Position numbers and translations under genes: made by a program. From assembly GCF_018500185.1 (NCBI RefSeq), contig NZ_JAHBGI010000003.1, positions 310,001 to 374,000 of the forward strand: a DNA stretch of 64,000 bases, read 5' to 3'. The DNA is from Litoribacter ruber (GTDB lineage: Bacteria; Bacteroidota; Bacteroidia; Cytophagales; Cyclobacteriaceae). The notes under the pieces are model-generated. The model saw nothing but the letters and a program-made list of their open reading frames with translations. It ran no database searches and was not told the DNA's origin. The first letter of the stretch is position 1. Every line of letters starts with the position of its first letter. Shown piece by piece: positions 44,472 through 53,726 of the stretch.

Positions 44472-44834
44472 CTATTTATTTTTCCCGTTTTCGAAAAACA
44501 AAGAATATGGCCTTTCAATTTTTGCCTCCAGCACTTTCATCGAAATCAGGCCGTTTGAACGGAAAACTTCCTTTCCATCCATGATGAATAAAATTCCAGG
44601 CACACTCAACATCCTTAGCTGGGCGCACAGCATAGAGCTTTTGGATATTTCCAAATAGTGCACCTCGACTTTGGGGAATTTGGAAATCATTAATTCGCTC
44701 AACTTGGGTTTCAGACTGGCGCAAACCGTGCAGGCCTCTCCTGTGAAATAAAACAGAAGCGCATCTTGTTTTTTTACCAAAGATTCAAAACTCTTTAAAT
44801 CCATACTCACATTATTATTTTCGGTTTCAGGCAT
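44472..44834 (-). CDS. Thioredoxin-like protein
   Basis: The 120-residue thioredoxin fold has CTVC as the active-site motif in FTGEACTVCASLKP, and a cis-Pro in LSVPGILFI. It has no signal peptide, so it should be cytoplasmic. The non-standard CTVC pair makes the redox role uncertain. It lies just upstream of topB in the same direction but 98 bp apart. Confidence 0.82.
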   Translation of the reverse strand: MPETENNNVSMDLKSFESLVKKQDALLFYFTGEACTVCASLKPKLSELMISKFPKVEVHYLEISKSSMLCAQLRMLSVPGILFIMDGKEVFRSNGLISMKVLEAKIERPYSLFFENGKNK

Positions 44835-44989
44835 TTACTTAATAATAAGCTACCATGTACGTGAATTTACGTAGATAAATTTCTTTTTTTTAATTTCAGG
44901 CATGAGATTTGAAAACATTGAAATTGTCTGATAAACCAAATAAAATACTCAAAGCGGAAAGTTTAATCACCCTAAACTGAGCTGAGTAG

Positions 44990-45012
44990 GCCGCCGGTCT
45001 TTGACCGGTGGC
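44990..45012. repeat. GC-rich hairpin after the MFS gene
   Basis: GCCGCCGGTC, loop TTT and GACCGGTGGC form a strong stem 5 bp beyond the MFS stop. The minus strand lacks a T run, so it is a weak terminator or an mRNA 3' stabiliser. Confidence 0.5.
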
Positions 45013-45016
45013 TTTA

Positions 45017-46165
45017 TTATCCCACCCCTTCAAACACTTCCCTTCTTATACTCATCAACAACGTAATGCATAACCCCATAAACGCTATAAGGGCAAAGGA
45101 GGCCCGGAGGTTGAGCAATTCTCCAATAAAACCAATAAGAGGTGGCCCCAAAAGAAAGCCAAAAAAACTTATGGTGGCCACCAAGGACAGAGCTACGCCA
45201 GGTGAAAACACTTTGGACCTCCCGGCAATACTGTAGGAAAGGGGAATCACAGATGCCGTACCAAATCCCACTAAGATAAAACCTATCACGGAAGTGGCTA
45301 CATAAGGGAAAATTACAGCCAGTGATAACCCAAGTCCAATCAAAATTCCGCTTACTTTTAAAGTCAACACCTTCCCTACTCTGTTGATAATGGCGTCCGA
45401 AGCGAACCGCCCAGAGGCCATGGCAGCCATGAAGGCCACATATCCGGCCGCCACGTAGCTGGGGTCAATTTGCACGACTTTCTTGAAGTAAACGCCACTC
45501 CAGTCAAACATGCAGCCTTCGCACATCATCCCAAAAAACCCGATTAGACCAACTCTTAAAAGGAGGTTATCTGGTCTTCTCAAAACCATCCCCGAGCCAC
45601 CCCGGGACTGCCTTTCCTTGATAATATAGGCTTGAGAAAACACCACAATAGCAATGACTATGGCCGCTACAACCAGAAAATGATGGAAAGCAGGAAGGCC
45701 AAAATAAATAGTCAGTCCCCCTATCCCTGCACCGGTAAAGCCCGCTAAACTCCATAAACCGTGGAAGGAACCCAGAATATTTCGCTGATAAAGATCTTCA
45801 ATTTCAATGGCATGAGTATTCAGGGCTATGTTCATGATATTGCCCAACATCCCAAAAACCACCACTACTCCAGCGAGGGTGTACAGCGTATCTGACAGCC
45901 CTATCATTACTAAAAAAAAGCCATAGCATAAACCAGAAAGCAAGAGTACAATCCTGCTTCCAAACCTGTGAACCATAAAACCGGCCAGTGGCAGAGCGAT
46001 AAGGGATCCAAATGGCATTCCCAACAGAAGGGCACCAAGTTCGGCCTCAGAAAGGGAAAATTTCAGCTGTATTTCAGGAATCCGTGTTGCCCAAGAGGCA
46101 AAGCACAATCCGGAAAGGAAGAACAGACTGCTTAGAGCAATTCTTCTCTTTTTGACAAAATCCAT
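45017..46165 (-). CDS. MFS transporter (YbjJ-like)
   Basis: The 382-residue inner-membrane carrier has about 12 helices. It opens with LSSLFFLSGLCFASWATRIPEIQ, a stretch shared with YbjJ/FucP-type MFS proteins, and has the loop motif GFMVHRFGSRIVLL after helix 2. The substrate is unknown. It is a single gene. Confidence 0.83.
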   Translation of the reverse strand: MDFVKKRRIALSSLFFLSGLCFASWATRIPEIQLKFSLSEAELGALLLGMPFGSLIALPLAGFMVHRFGSRIVLLLSGLCYGFFLVMIGLSDTLYTLAGVVVVFGMLGNIMNIALNTHAIEIEDLYQRNILGSFHGLWSLAGFTGAGIGGLTIYFGLPAFHHFLVVAAIVIAIVVFSQAYIIKERQSRGGSGMVLRRPDNLLLRVGLIGFFGMMCEGCMFDWSGVYFKKVVQIDPSYVAAGYVAFMAAMASGRFASDAIINRVGKVLTLKVSGILIGLGLSLAVIFPYVATSVIGFILVGFGTASVIPLSYSIAGRSKVFSPGVALSLVATISFFGFLLGPPLIGFIGELLNLRASFALIAFMGLCITLLMSIRREVFEGVG

Positions 46166-46520
46166 AAGGCTAGGTTCGATAGAACGCTAAATTACATAAA
46201 TCTGGCAAAACAATTTTACTTATTTAAGTAGTTCATCCACATGATAAAAGAGTTTATCGAGCAAAATTCAGGACTAACGTCCTCCTAGAGATCATCACGG
46301 TGAGTTGACTTTTAAAATAATTCAAGGTAAAAACGATTTATTCTTATTTTTTCACCCATAATAAAATTTAAACATTGAAAAATCACAGATATCCTTAATC
46401 AGCTTTCCTCTTCAAAAAATATGAATAAAAACTATTTAAATGTTTTTATTTCATAGAATACTATCTTACCTTTATATCAGTCTTTAATCAGTACTTATTT
46501 TTTGATCTTATTCCACAGAA
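46166..46520. other. AT-rich intergenic gap with a possible small transcript
   Basis: The 355-bp gap is AT-rich, with TACCTTTA at 46467-46474 resembling a -7 element. The terminator at 46522-46553 follows. A short plus-strand RNA is conceivable but unsupported. No ORF of note. Confidence 0.25.
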
Positions 46521-46521
46521 A

Positions 46522-46555
46522 AAAAAATGCCTCTTGTGTTAGAGGCATTTTTTAT
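46522..46555. terminator. Bidirectional terminator
   Basis: AAAAAATGCCTCT and AGAGGCATTTTTT form the stem. It lies 20 bp beyond the UpxY stop. Confidence 0.9.
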
Positions 46556-46573
46556 GTTATCCATGAAATACTA

Positions 46574-47077
46574 CTAGGAAATGACTTCGAGATATTTTCT
46601 CGGTAGGTTGACCATCACATTTTGATGGATTGTGGGGATTCTGATGATGAAATAATCCTTGTTGCCCTTCTGAACACATTCCCCCTCAAAACCCTGCATT
46701 GGACCGCCGAGAATTTTCACCTTTTCCCCAGCCTCAATTTCGCCTGTATCTACTTCCACTGCCACACCAGTCTCCAGGAGACGCTTGATGGTTTCGATCT
46801 CCTGATCCCTTACGGTAGCGTGATTGCCTGCAAAATGGACAAATTTGACCGCTCCTTGTACTTGCAAAGACTCCCATAGCCTATCTTTGGTGGTTTTTAC
46901 AAAAATATATCCGTTGAAAAGAGCACGTTGAACCTTCTTTTTTCGGTCACTCCATTGACGGATCTCCTCGACCATAGGTAAAAATACCTCCAACCCGTTT
47001 TCCTCAAGTCTTTGGGTTACCTTTTTTTCAGCTCTAGGAGCTGTGTACATCACGTACCATTTCTTGTCTTCAGCCAT
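46574..47077 (-). CDS. UpxY-type NusG paralogue (antiterminator)
   Basis: The 167-residue protein has a NusG N-terminal domain (KKWYVMYTAPRAEKKV ... ALFNGYIFVKTT) and a C-terminal KOW domain (IEAGEKVKILGGPMQGFEGECV). UpxY proteins load on RNA polymerase at polysaccharide operon leaders and suppress premature termination. Here it is divergent from the sugar-phosphate transferase, 155 bp away, rather than heading the operon. Confidence 0.85.
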   Translation of the reverse strand: MAEDKKWYVMYTAPRAEKKVTQRLEENGLEVFLPMVEEIRQWSDRKKKVQRALFNGYIFVKTTKDRLWESLQVQGAVKFVHFAGNHATVRDQEIETIKRLLETGVAVEVDTGEIEAGEKVKILGGPMQGFEGECVQKGNKDYFIIRIPTIHQNVMVNLPRKYLEVIS

Positions 47078-47232
47078 TTTAGACGTTTGCGTTAAAAAAA
47101 CAAAATTACCAAATAATCCCCTCTACCCAAGCATTCAACCTACAAAACACTTAATTCAAAATATTACACCCTAATTGTTGTGAACATCAGTATAAAATTT
47201 ATTAAATTACTTTAGATTTTTAGATTATAACC

Positions 47233-47865
47233 ATGTACTATATTTTTTACAAAAGATTAACCGACTTTGTTTTGGCATTGGTGGCCCTAATACTGGTTTT
47301 TCCAATATTTCTTCCCTGCCTTTTAGCCAATCTGATCATTCATAAGGGCTTCCCCTTTTTCCTGCAATTGAGAATTGGTGAAAATGAGCAGCCCTTTTAT
47401 ATCATCAAGCTAAAAACACTTAAAGATGTTCAGTTTGAGGGGCAAACAGATCTGGAGAGATTAGGCCTATTTGGCTATTGGTTACGAAAAACCTCCCTGG
47501 ATGAAATTCCCCAACTTTTCCTGGTTCTTCAAGGGAAAATGAGTCTAGTGGGCCCAAGACCCCTACTTATAGAATACCTTCCGCTTTACACCCCCGAGCA
47601 GCGGCGCCGACATTCGGTCAAACCGGGCATCACAGGCTGGGCCCAGGTAAATGGCAGAAACACCCTTGATTGGCCATCCAAATTCAATCTGGACAATTAT
47701 TATGTAGACCACAGATCTTATAGGCTTGACTTCAAAATAATGATCCTAACAATTGGAAAAGTATTGACAGCACAGGGCGTGGAAGGAAATGAAACGCTGT
47801 TTATAGAAAAATTCACAGGTACCCCGCTGCATCAACTCACTCAAGACATAACAAAACGCTTATGA
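47233..47865 (+). CDS. Initiating sugar-phosphate transferase (PglC/WcaJ-type)
   Basis: The 210-residue enzyme transfers a phosphosugar from a UDP-sugar to undecaprenyl phosphate at the inner membrane. It is the short, monotopic form with one membrane helix (about 10-36). The catalytic pair is in TSLDEIPQL, followed by SLVGPRPLL and KPGITGWAQVNGRN. It overlaps the aminotransferase by four bases, so the pair is coupled. This resembles the PglC-PglE arrangement of diacetamido-sugar pathways, but the other pathway genes are not in the window. Confidence 0.9.
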   Translation: MYYIFYKRLTDFVLALVALILVFPIFLPCLLANLIIHKGFPFFLQLRIGENEQPFYIIKLKTLKDVQFEGQTDLERLGLFGYWLRKTSLDEIPQLFLVLQGKMSLVGPRPLLIEYLPLYTPEQRRRHSVKPGITGWAQVNGRNTLDWPSKFNLDNYYVDHRSYRLDFKIMILTIGKVLTAQGVEGNETLFIEKFTGTPLHQLTQDITKRL

Positions 47866-49013
47866 ACCCTCCACGCATCTCGCTTTCTCCTCCGCATCTC
47901 TCCGGAGCAGAACAAGCCTATATCACGCAAGCTTTCGCCAGCAACTGGGTCACCTCCATGGGGGCCAATGTGGATGGTTTTGAAAGCGACATTACCTTTA
48001 CGACAAAATGCGGCTATGCCGTGGCGCTAAATTCCGGCACATCGGCGATCCATTTAGCCTTAAGGATTCTAAATATAGAGCCTGGAGATTTTGTACTTTG
48101 CCCCACTTTGACCTTTACGGCCACAGCGGCCCCAATCACGTACCTGAAAGGCATTCCGTTGTTTATAGATTCCGAAGCAGACACCTTCAACATGGATCCG
48201 GACATCTGTGAAGAGACCATAAAAAAAATGATCCTTCGAAACAAGAAACCCAAAGCAATGCTCGTCGTCCACCTTTATGGAATGCCGGCAAAAATTGAAA
48301 AGCTTCTTCGATTAAGTAAACTTTATGACATTCCTCTTATCGAGGATGCTGCGGAAGCTCTGGGATCTACTTATAACAATCAGGCATGCGGGACTTTCGG
48401 AGAAGTCGGGATTTACTCCTTCAATGGCAACAAAATCATCACTACGGGAGGAGGTGGGGCCTTGGTGACTGCCAATCCCTTTCTTGAAAAAAGAGCCAGA
48501 TATCTCTCTAACCATGCCCGGGAACTTCTCCCACATTACCACCATCAAGAAGTCGGATACAACTACAGGTTGAGCAATATCAGTGCAGGCATTGGAAGAG
48601 GGCAACTATCAGTGCTCGGAGATAGGATTGCTGCTCGCAAACGTAATTTTGAAAAATATAAAAAATATTTTCAGAACAATGAAAGGGTAAACATGCAGGA
48701 AGCGCCTGATAGCCTTTTCAATTCAAATCGATGGTTAACGTCAATTCTATTGGAACCCGAATTTTACAAAAAAGCCGACAAAAACCTGTTGATGGATTCA
48801 TTTGAGGCTGCAAATATTGAAACTCGGCCATTATGGAAGCCTCTTCACCTTCAACCTGCCTACAAAGGATTCCCCTTTAGGGGTGGAATGGTGGCAGAAG
48901 ACCTATTCAACAAAGGGATCTGCTTGCCGAGCGGAAGTAATATGAGGGAAAGCGATTTTGAAAGAATTTTTGCGGTTTTTGAAACGGTTCAAAAAGTTTT
49001 GTTAGGAGCATAA
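47862..49013 (+). CDS. DegT/DnrJ/EryC1-family PLP aminotransferase
   Basis: The 383-residue enzyme makes an amino sugar from a UDP- or dTDP-keto-sugar. The PLP Lys191 lies in SFNGNKIITTGGGG. The N-terminal RISLSPPHLSGAE and the GTSAIHLAL loop are typical. The start ATG overlaps the transferase stop (ATGA). It is probably PglE-like, using UDP-4-keto-6-deoxy-GlcNAc, based on the partner gene; this is inference. Confidence 0.9.
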   Translation: MNPPRISLSPPHLSGAEQAYITQAFASNWVTSMGANVDGFESDITFTTKCGYAVALNSGTSAIHLALRILNIEPGDFVLCPTLTFTATAAPITYLKGIPLFIDSEADTFNMDPDICEETIKKMILRNKKPKAMLVVHLYGMPAKIEKLLRLSKLYDIPLIEDAAEALGSTYNNQACGTFGEVGIYSFNGNKIITTGGGGALVTANPFLEKRARYLSNHARELLPHYHHQEVGYNYRLSNISAGIGRGQLSVLGDRIAARKRNFEKYKKYFQNNERVNMQEAPDSLFNSNRWLTSILLEPEFYKKADKNLLMDSFEAANIETRPLWKPLHLQPAYKGFPFRGGMVAEDLFNKGICLPSGSNMRESDFERIFAVFETVQKVLLGA

Positions 49014-49113
49014 TTAATCCCCCCAAAAACTGACGTAAGTCATATTAATAAAGGCCTTATTTTAAGATATTTGAATAACGAAAATAATTATTCAACCCCT
49101 AACTCCCACGGTC

Positions 49114-49941
49114 ATGAAAAGGATTGTAGTTCCCATCGATTTCTCCCAGTATGCTGAAAATGCATTTAAAACTGCCATAAAAATAGCTTCCAAAGGAGAC
49201 GCAAGTATTACCTGTGTCAACGTGGTCTATTCCGACATGGAATGGGACCGCCTTTCACAAGGTGAAAAGTTAAAACATCCAGATCTACTGGACCTATATG
49301 CCGAAGCTGAAGACAAATTAAAAGCCTTTGTCATGGATCATAAGGCTCATGATATTCCTATTGAAGCAGTGACACTGGTCGGCCTGCCGGCAGAAAGAAT
49401 CGTAGAGCTTGCCGAAAAGCAAGCCGCTGACCTGATTGTAATCGGCGCATATGGTAAAGGCTATGAGCCCGGCAACTACATTGGAGGCACCATCCAGCGG
49501 GTACTGCGCCATGCACACTGTCCAGTACTGGCTGTCAAAAAAGTGATGAACCTGAGTGATTTCAAAAAATTCACTTTTGCGAGTCTGTTTACCGACGAGA
49601 GCAGGCCTGCCTTCATAAAAATGCAGCCAATTCTACAGACCATGGGTTCCTCTGTGCACTGCTTATACGTGAATACACCGGAAAATTTCATTCCCAACCA
49701 TAAGATTGAGAGGCAAATGGTGCACTTCATCAATGGCAATTCCGGAGTTCCGATTAACCGGCATATTTTCAACCATGCTGAAGTGGAAAAAGGGATCATG
49801 GATTTCTCCACCTCTAACAATGTAGGCTGGATCGGGGTGGCGAGTAACAACAGGAAATCTTCCGCTGCTTACAACATTGGGGTCACCGAAACGATTTTAT
49901 TCAAATCAGATACCCCTGTATTCAGTGTAAAGCTTTCATAA
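49114..49941 (+). CDS. Universal stress protein with two UspA domains
   Basis: 275 residues. The first domain (1-147) has VPIDFSQYAENAF and the nucleotide-binding GAYGKG-x9-GG-like loop (GAYGKGYEPGNYIGGTIQRVL), so it may bind ATP. The second domain (about 150-275) is degenerate and lacks a clear loop. The P-type ATPase gene begins 10 bp downstream, which suggests one operon and a possible regulatory link. Confidence 0.88.
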   Translation: MKRIVVPIDFSQYAENAFKTAIKIASKGDASITCVNVVYSDMEWDRLSQGEKLKHPDLLDLYAEAEDKLKAFVMDHKAHDIPIEAVTLVGLPAERIVELAEKQAADLIVIGAYGKGYEPGNYIGGTIQRVLRHAHCPVLAVKKVMNLSDFKKFTFASLFTDESRPAFIKMQPILQTMGSSVHCLYVNTPENFIPNHKIERQMVHFINGNSGVPINRHIFNHAEVEKGIMDFSTSNNVGWIGVASNNRKSSAAYNIGVTETILFKSDTPVFSVKLS

Positions 49942-49951
49942 AACAGGATTA

Positions 49952-52642
49952 ATGAATTGGCATGCCTTATCTACTGATGAAGCCTTAGGAAAACTAAATT
50001 CCGGCGTGACGGGACTTCGGGAAACTGAAATCCAGGATCGCCGGACTAGGTATGGCTTTAACGAAATCCCCGAACCGGCTGCCAAACATTGGGTTTGGAT
50101 CCTTTTAAAACAGTTTCAAAGCCTTCTTATCCTTATTCTTTTCATTGCAGCCACCATTGCTTTTCTGACCGACCACCAGGCTGATTTTTATATTATACTG
50201 GCTGTAATCTTCATCAACACCACCATTGGGTTCATCCAGGAGTATAAAGCGGAGAAGGCCGTGGCTTCTCTCAGATCTTACATTGAAATTAAAAGCAAGG
50301 TAATCCGTGAAGGCCAGACCATTCAGATTCCTGCCAGGGATCTAGTGCCTGGTGATATTATTATTCTTGAGGAAGGTGACCACATCCCAGCTGATGGACG
50401 GCTGATTGAAGCCAAAAATATCAGGGCTATCGAAGCACCACTGACGGGGGAATCGGTCCCCGTCAACAAATCTACTGACCAGCTTCCCGAAGGCAAAGTC
50501 CTTGCCGACCGGTCCAACATGGTATATAAAGGCACATTCATCGCTGGAGGGTTTGCCTTGGCGATGGTAACCAGTACAGGACTTAGCACCGCCCTGGGCG
50601 AAATCGCCCAATCCCTTGACACCATAAAAGTTGCCAAAACCAACTTTCAAAAAAAAACCGATGTGTTGGCCAAGCAGATGGCCTTCATCGCCATAATCAG
50701 TGCTTTACTACTCTTTACAGTAGCATATTTTGTCCAAAAAGCTCCTCTTGAGGAAACCCTTTTGATTGCCATTGCAGCGCTGGTTTCTTCAATTCCAGAA
50801 GGCCTTCCTGCGGTGCTCTCCATCGTGTTGGCCATAGGTGCTAACAGGATGGCAAAAAGAAAGGCTATCATCCGGGAATTTACCGCTACCGAAACATTGG
50901 GAGCAGTCACTACCATAATTACCGACAAAACAGGCACTCTCACCCAAAACACCTTGACGGTAAGAAAACTGAGTGTGCCGGGTGAGTATGAATGGAATGT
51001 TTCGGGAGAAGGATGGATGCCCGTGGGGAACTTCACATTCAAGGATAAGATTTGTGATTTGGACGAAACTCCCATGATGAAACTCCTCTTTAAAATATGC
51101 ACTTGGAGCAACAACTCATCAATCCAGCATGATAACGAAACAGACCGCTACCAATTGGTAGGTGACCCAACCGAAGGGGCTCTGCTGGTGCTGGCCAGAA
51201 AAGGAGGGTATTCTCCTTTGACTTCTGACTTTATCGCAAAGCTGGATGACATGCCTTTTAATTCCACCATCAAGATGCGGGCATCCCTGATTGATGAAAT
51301 GGGTAAGCGTCAAATCCTGGTAGTGGGTGCTCCTGAGCAGGTCTTGTACAAAAGCTTGAAATGTCTTCGGGATAATGGGGAAATCAGGCTGGACTCTGTC
51401 GAAAAGGCCAGAGTTCGCAAAAAGATTGACCAATGGTCTTCCAACAGCATGCGCGTAATTGCCCTAGCTTACAAGGATGTCGATACCGACACTTCAAAAC
51501 TTGAAGAAGAAGACATCAACAACTTGGTATTTGCAGGACTAGTGGGAATGATTGACCCACCTCGACCGGATGTGAAAGACGCTGTTCAAAAAAGCAAACA
51601 GGCTGGTATTAGGGTAGTCATGGCAACTGGAGACCATATCAACACAGCTATATCGATAGCCAAAGCTACCGGGATTATTGAGGAAGAGGACAATCGGGAA
51701 CCCCTTGCCCTTACAGAAACACAGCTTCTCAATCTAGATGAAAAGGAGTTTGAGCATGCCATCCAACATGTGGATGTGTTTGCAAGGTTAACACCAAACA
51801 TGAAACTGAAAATCGCTACGGCTCTCCAGAAAAAAGGGGAACTGATTGCCATGACTGGTGATGGAGTCAATGACGCGCCTGCTTTGAAGAAAGCGGATGT
51901 GGGCGTGGCCATGGGGATAATGGGCACAGATGTGGCCAGGGATTCTGCAAAAGTGATCTTGGCTGACGACAATTTCTCGACTATAATTAAGGCGGTGGAA
52001 GAAGGCCGAATCGTTTTCAACAACACTCGGCACACCAGTTTTTTTCTATTAACCACCAATTTTGCAGAAATTGCCACCCTTCTGACAGCAGTACTTCTAG
52101 GCATGCCTGTTCCCTTGACTGCCACCCAAATTCTTTGGCTCAATTTGGTGACCGATGGAACCTGCACCACGGCTATGGCCACAGAAAAAGGACATGGGCA
52201 CGAATTGCGTTCAAAACCGGTAAACCCAAAGGAAAAAATCCTAAATAAAACAGTTGTCCCCTTCCTTTTTATAAATGCTGCTTTGATGACAGTGCTGGCG
52301 CTTGGGGCTTTCAATTACTTCCTACCTGAGGGACTCCAAAAGGCCCGGTCCGCAGCATTCCTTATCATGGCCTTTTGTCAGCTGTTTAATGTATTCAACA
52401 TGAGAACACTTTCACTGTCCATATTCAAAATCGGCTTGTTTTCAAATAAATATGTAAACATAGCTTTGATCGTCTCATTGGTCATTCAGATCTTGATCAT
52501 TGAAGTGCCATTTTTTGAAGACCTGTTCCAATTTGACCCGATTTCCTTTTCAGAACTTATGGTTTTGGGACTTCTCTCCTCTTCTGTTTTATGGTTTGGA
52601 GAAGCCTATAAGTTTATTAGGGATAAGTTCAACCTAAAATAA
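49952..52642 (+). CDS. P2-type (calcium-like) cation-transporting ATPase
   Basis: The 896-residue pump has the phosphorylation site DKTGTLT (Asp325), the TGES actuator loop (LTGESVPV) and GDGVNDAPAL. Cation-site residues match SERCA-type pumps: IPEGLP in helix 4, Asn and Glu in LLTTNFAEIATLL (helix 5), and Asn-Thr-Asp in WLNLVTDG (helix 6). Calcium export is the best guess, though Na+ or Mn2+ cannot be excluded. It is co-transcribed with the UspA gene. Confidence 0.9.
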   Translation: MNWHALSTDEALGKLNSGVTGLRETEIQDRRTRYGFNEIPEPAAKHWVWILLKQFQSLLILILFIAATIAFLTDHQADFYIILAVIFINTTIGFIQEYKAEKAVASLRSYIEIKSKVIREGQTIQIPARDLVPGDIIILEEGDHIPADGRLIEAKNIRAIEAPLTGESVPVNKSTDQLPEGKVLADRSNMVYKGTFIAGGFALAMVTSTGLSTALGEIAQSLDTIKVAKTNFQKKTDVLAKQMAFIAIISALLLFTVAYFVQKAPLEETLLIAIAALVSSIPEGLPAVLSIVLAIGANRMAKRKAIIREFTATETLGAVTTIITDKTGTLTQNTLTVRKLSVPGEYEWNVSGEGWMPVGNFTFKDKICDLDETPMMKLLFKICTWSNNSSIQHDNETDRYQLVGDPTEGALLVLARKGGYSPLTSDFIAKLDDMPFNSTIKMRASLIDEMGKRQILVVGAPEQVLYKSLKCLRDNGEIRLDSVEKARVRKKIDQWSSNSMRVIALAYKDVDTDTSKLEEEDINNLVFAGLVGMIDPPRPDVKDAVQKSKQAGIRVVMATGDHINTAISIAKATGIIEEEDNREPLALTETQLLNLDEKEFEHAIQHVDVFARLTPNMKLKIATALQKKGELIAMTGDGVNDAPALKKADVGVAMGIMGTDVARDSAKVILADDNFSTIIKAVEEGRIVFNNTRHTSFFLLTTNFAEIATLLTAVLLGMPVPLTATQILWLNLVTDGTCTTAMATEKGHGHELRSKPVNPKEKILNKTVVPFLFINAALMTVLALGAFNYFLPEGLQKARSAAFLIMAFCQLFNVFNMRTLSLSIFKIGLFSNKYVNIALIVSLVIQILIIEVPFFEDLFQFDPISFSELMVLGLLSSSVLWFGEAYKFIRDKFNLK

Positions 52643-52643
52643 A

Positions 52644-52667
52644 AAACCGGCCATGGGCCGGTCTTTT
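52644..52667. terminator. Bidirectional terminator
   Basis: ACCGGCC, loop ATG and GGCCGGT form a stem with A and T runs, between the ATPase and the converging rfbB gene. Confidence 0.88.
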
Positions 52668-53720
52668 TTATCTCTCTGTATAATGTGTATCGTAGTATTG
52701 CTGGTAATTCCCAGAGGTTACGTTGTTTAACCACTCCTCGTTTTCAATATACCAATCAATCGTTTTTTCAATTCCTTCTTCAAATTGCAATGAAGGCTCC
52801 CAGCCCAATTCCTGCTGGATTTTAGTAGCGTCAATTGCGTAGCGAAGGTCATGTCCTGCACGGTCGGTCACATAGGTGATCAGCTTCTCGGAAGTGCCAT
52901 GCTCGCGACCAAGCTTTTGATCCATTTTGGCACAAAGGGTCTTTACAATATCGATGTTTTTCCATTCATTGAAGCCTCCGATGTTGTAGGTCTCCCCAGA
53001 TTTGCCCTTATGAAACACCACATCTATTGCCGCGGCATGATCTTCCACGTACAACCAGTCCCTTACATTTTCACCTTTTCCATATATAGGAAGAGGTTTG
53101 TTGTTTCGGATATTGTTGATGCAAAGGGGGATCAGTTTTTCCGGAAACTGGTTTGGCCCATAATTATTCGAGCAATTACTAATGACCGTTTTAAGCTTAT
53201 ACGTATTGGCATAAGCCCTCACAAAGTGATCTGAAGAAGCTTTGGAGGCCGAATATGGTGATTGGGGATCATATGGCGTGGTTTCCAAAAAGAAACTGTC
53301 GTCATGCAATGATCCATAAACCTCGTCTGTAGATACATGATAGAAAAGATGGTTATCATAATCTTTCCAATATGATTTGGCCGCATTGAGCAGGTTAACC
53401 GTACCGATTACATTGGTTTTCACAAAAGCCAACGGATCGGTAATCGACCTGTCCACATGGGATTCAGCCGCCAAGTGTATTACATCGGTAATTTGGTAAT
53501 CACGGAAGACTCTTTCCAAATTTTCCTCATCCAAAATATCAACCTTGGCAAACTGATAATTAGTGGCATCTTCCACTTCTTTCAGGTTCTCCAAATTTCC
53601 CGCATAAGTCAATGCATCAAGATTGATGATCCTATATTCAGGGTATTTCTGCACAAATCTTTTCACCACATGGCAACCGATAAAACCGGCACCACCGGTA
53701 ATTAGAATAGATTTTTTCAT
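52668..53720 (-). CDS. rfbB: dTDP-glucose 4,6-dehydratase
   Basis: Converts dTDP-glucose to dTDP-4-keto-6-deoxyglucose for deoxysugar synthesis. The 350-residue protein has TGGAGFIG at residues 8-15, the active-site group HVSTDEVYGSL and YSASKASSDHF, and CSNNYGPNQFPEKLIPL. All are RfbB hallmarks. It lies 6 bp downstream of the 4-epimerase gene. The companion genes rfbA, C and D are not in the window. Confidence 0.93.
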   Translation of the reverse strand: MKKSILITGGAGFIGCHVVKRFVQKYPEYRIINLDALTYAGNLENLKEVEDATNYQFAKVDILDEENLERVFRDYQITDVIHLAAESHVDRSITDPLAFVKTNVIGTVNLLNAAKSYWKDYDNHLFYHVSTDEVYGSLHDDSFFLETTPYDPQSPYSASKASSDHFVRAYANTYKLKTVISNCSNNYGPNQFPEKLIPLCINNIRNNKPLPIYGKGENVRDWLYVEDHAAAIDVVFHKGKSGETYNIGGFNEWKNIDIVKTLCAKMDQKLGREHGTSEKLITYVTDRAGHDLRYAIDATKIQQELGWEPSLQFEEGIEKTIDWYIENEEWLNNVTSGNYQQYYDTHYTER

Positions 53721-53726
53721 CTTTAA

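Noticed and set aside
44990-45012. Hairpin as an intrinsic terminator of the MFS gene
   Set aside because: The stem is strong but the minus strand has no T run after it, so it was listed only as a hairpin.
46467-46553. Possible small RNA between a TACCTTTA element and the terminator
   Set aside because: The promoter match is weak and the terminator is explained by the UpxY gene on the other strand. There is no structure in the short interval.
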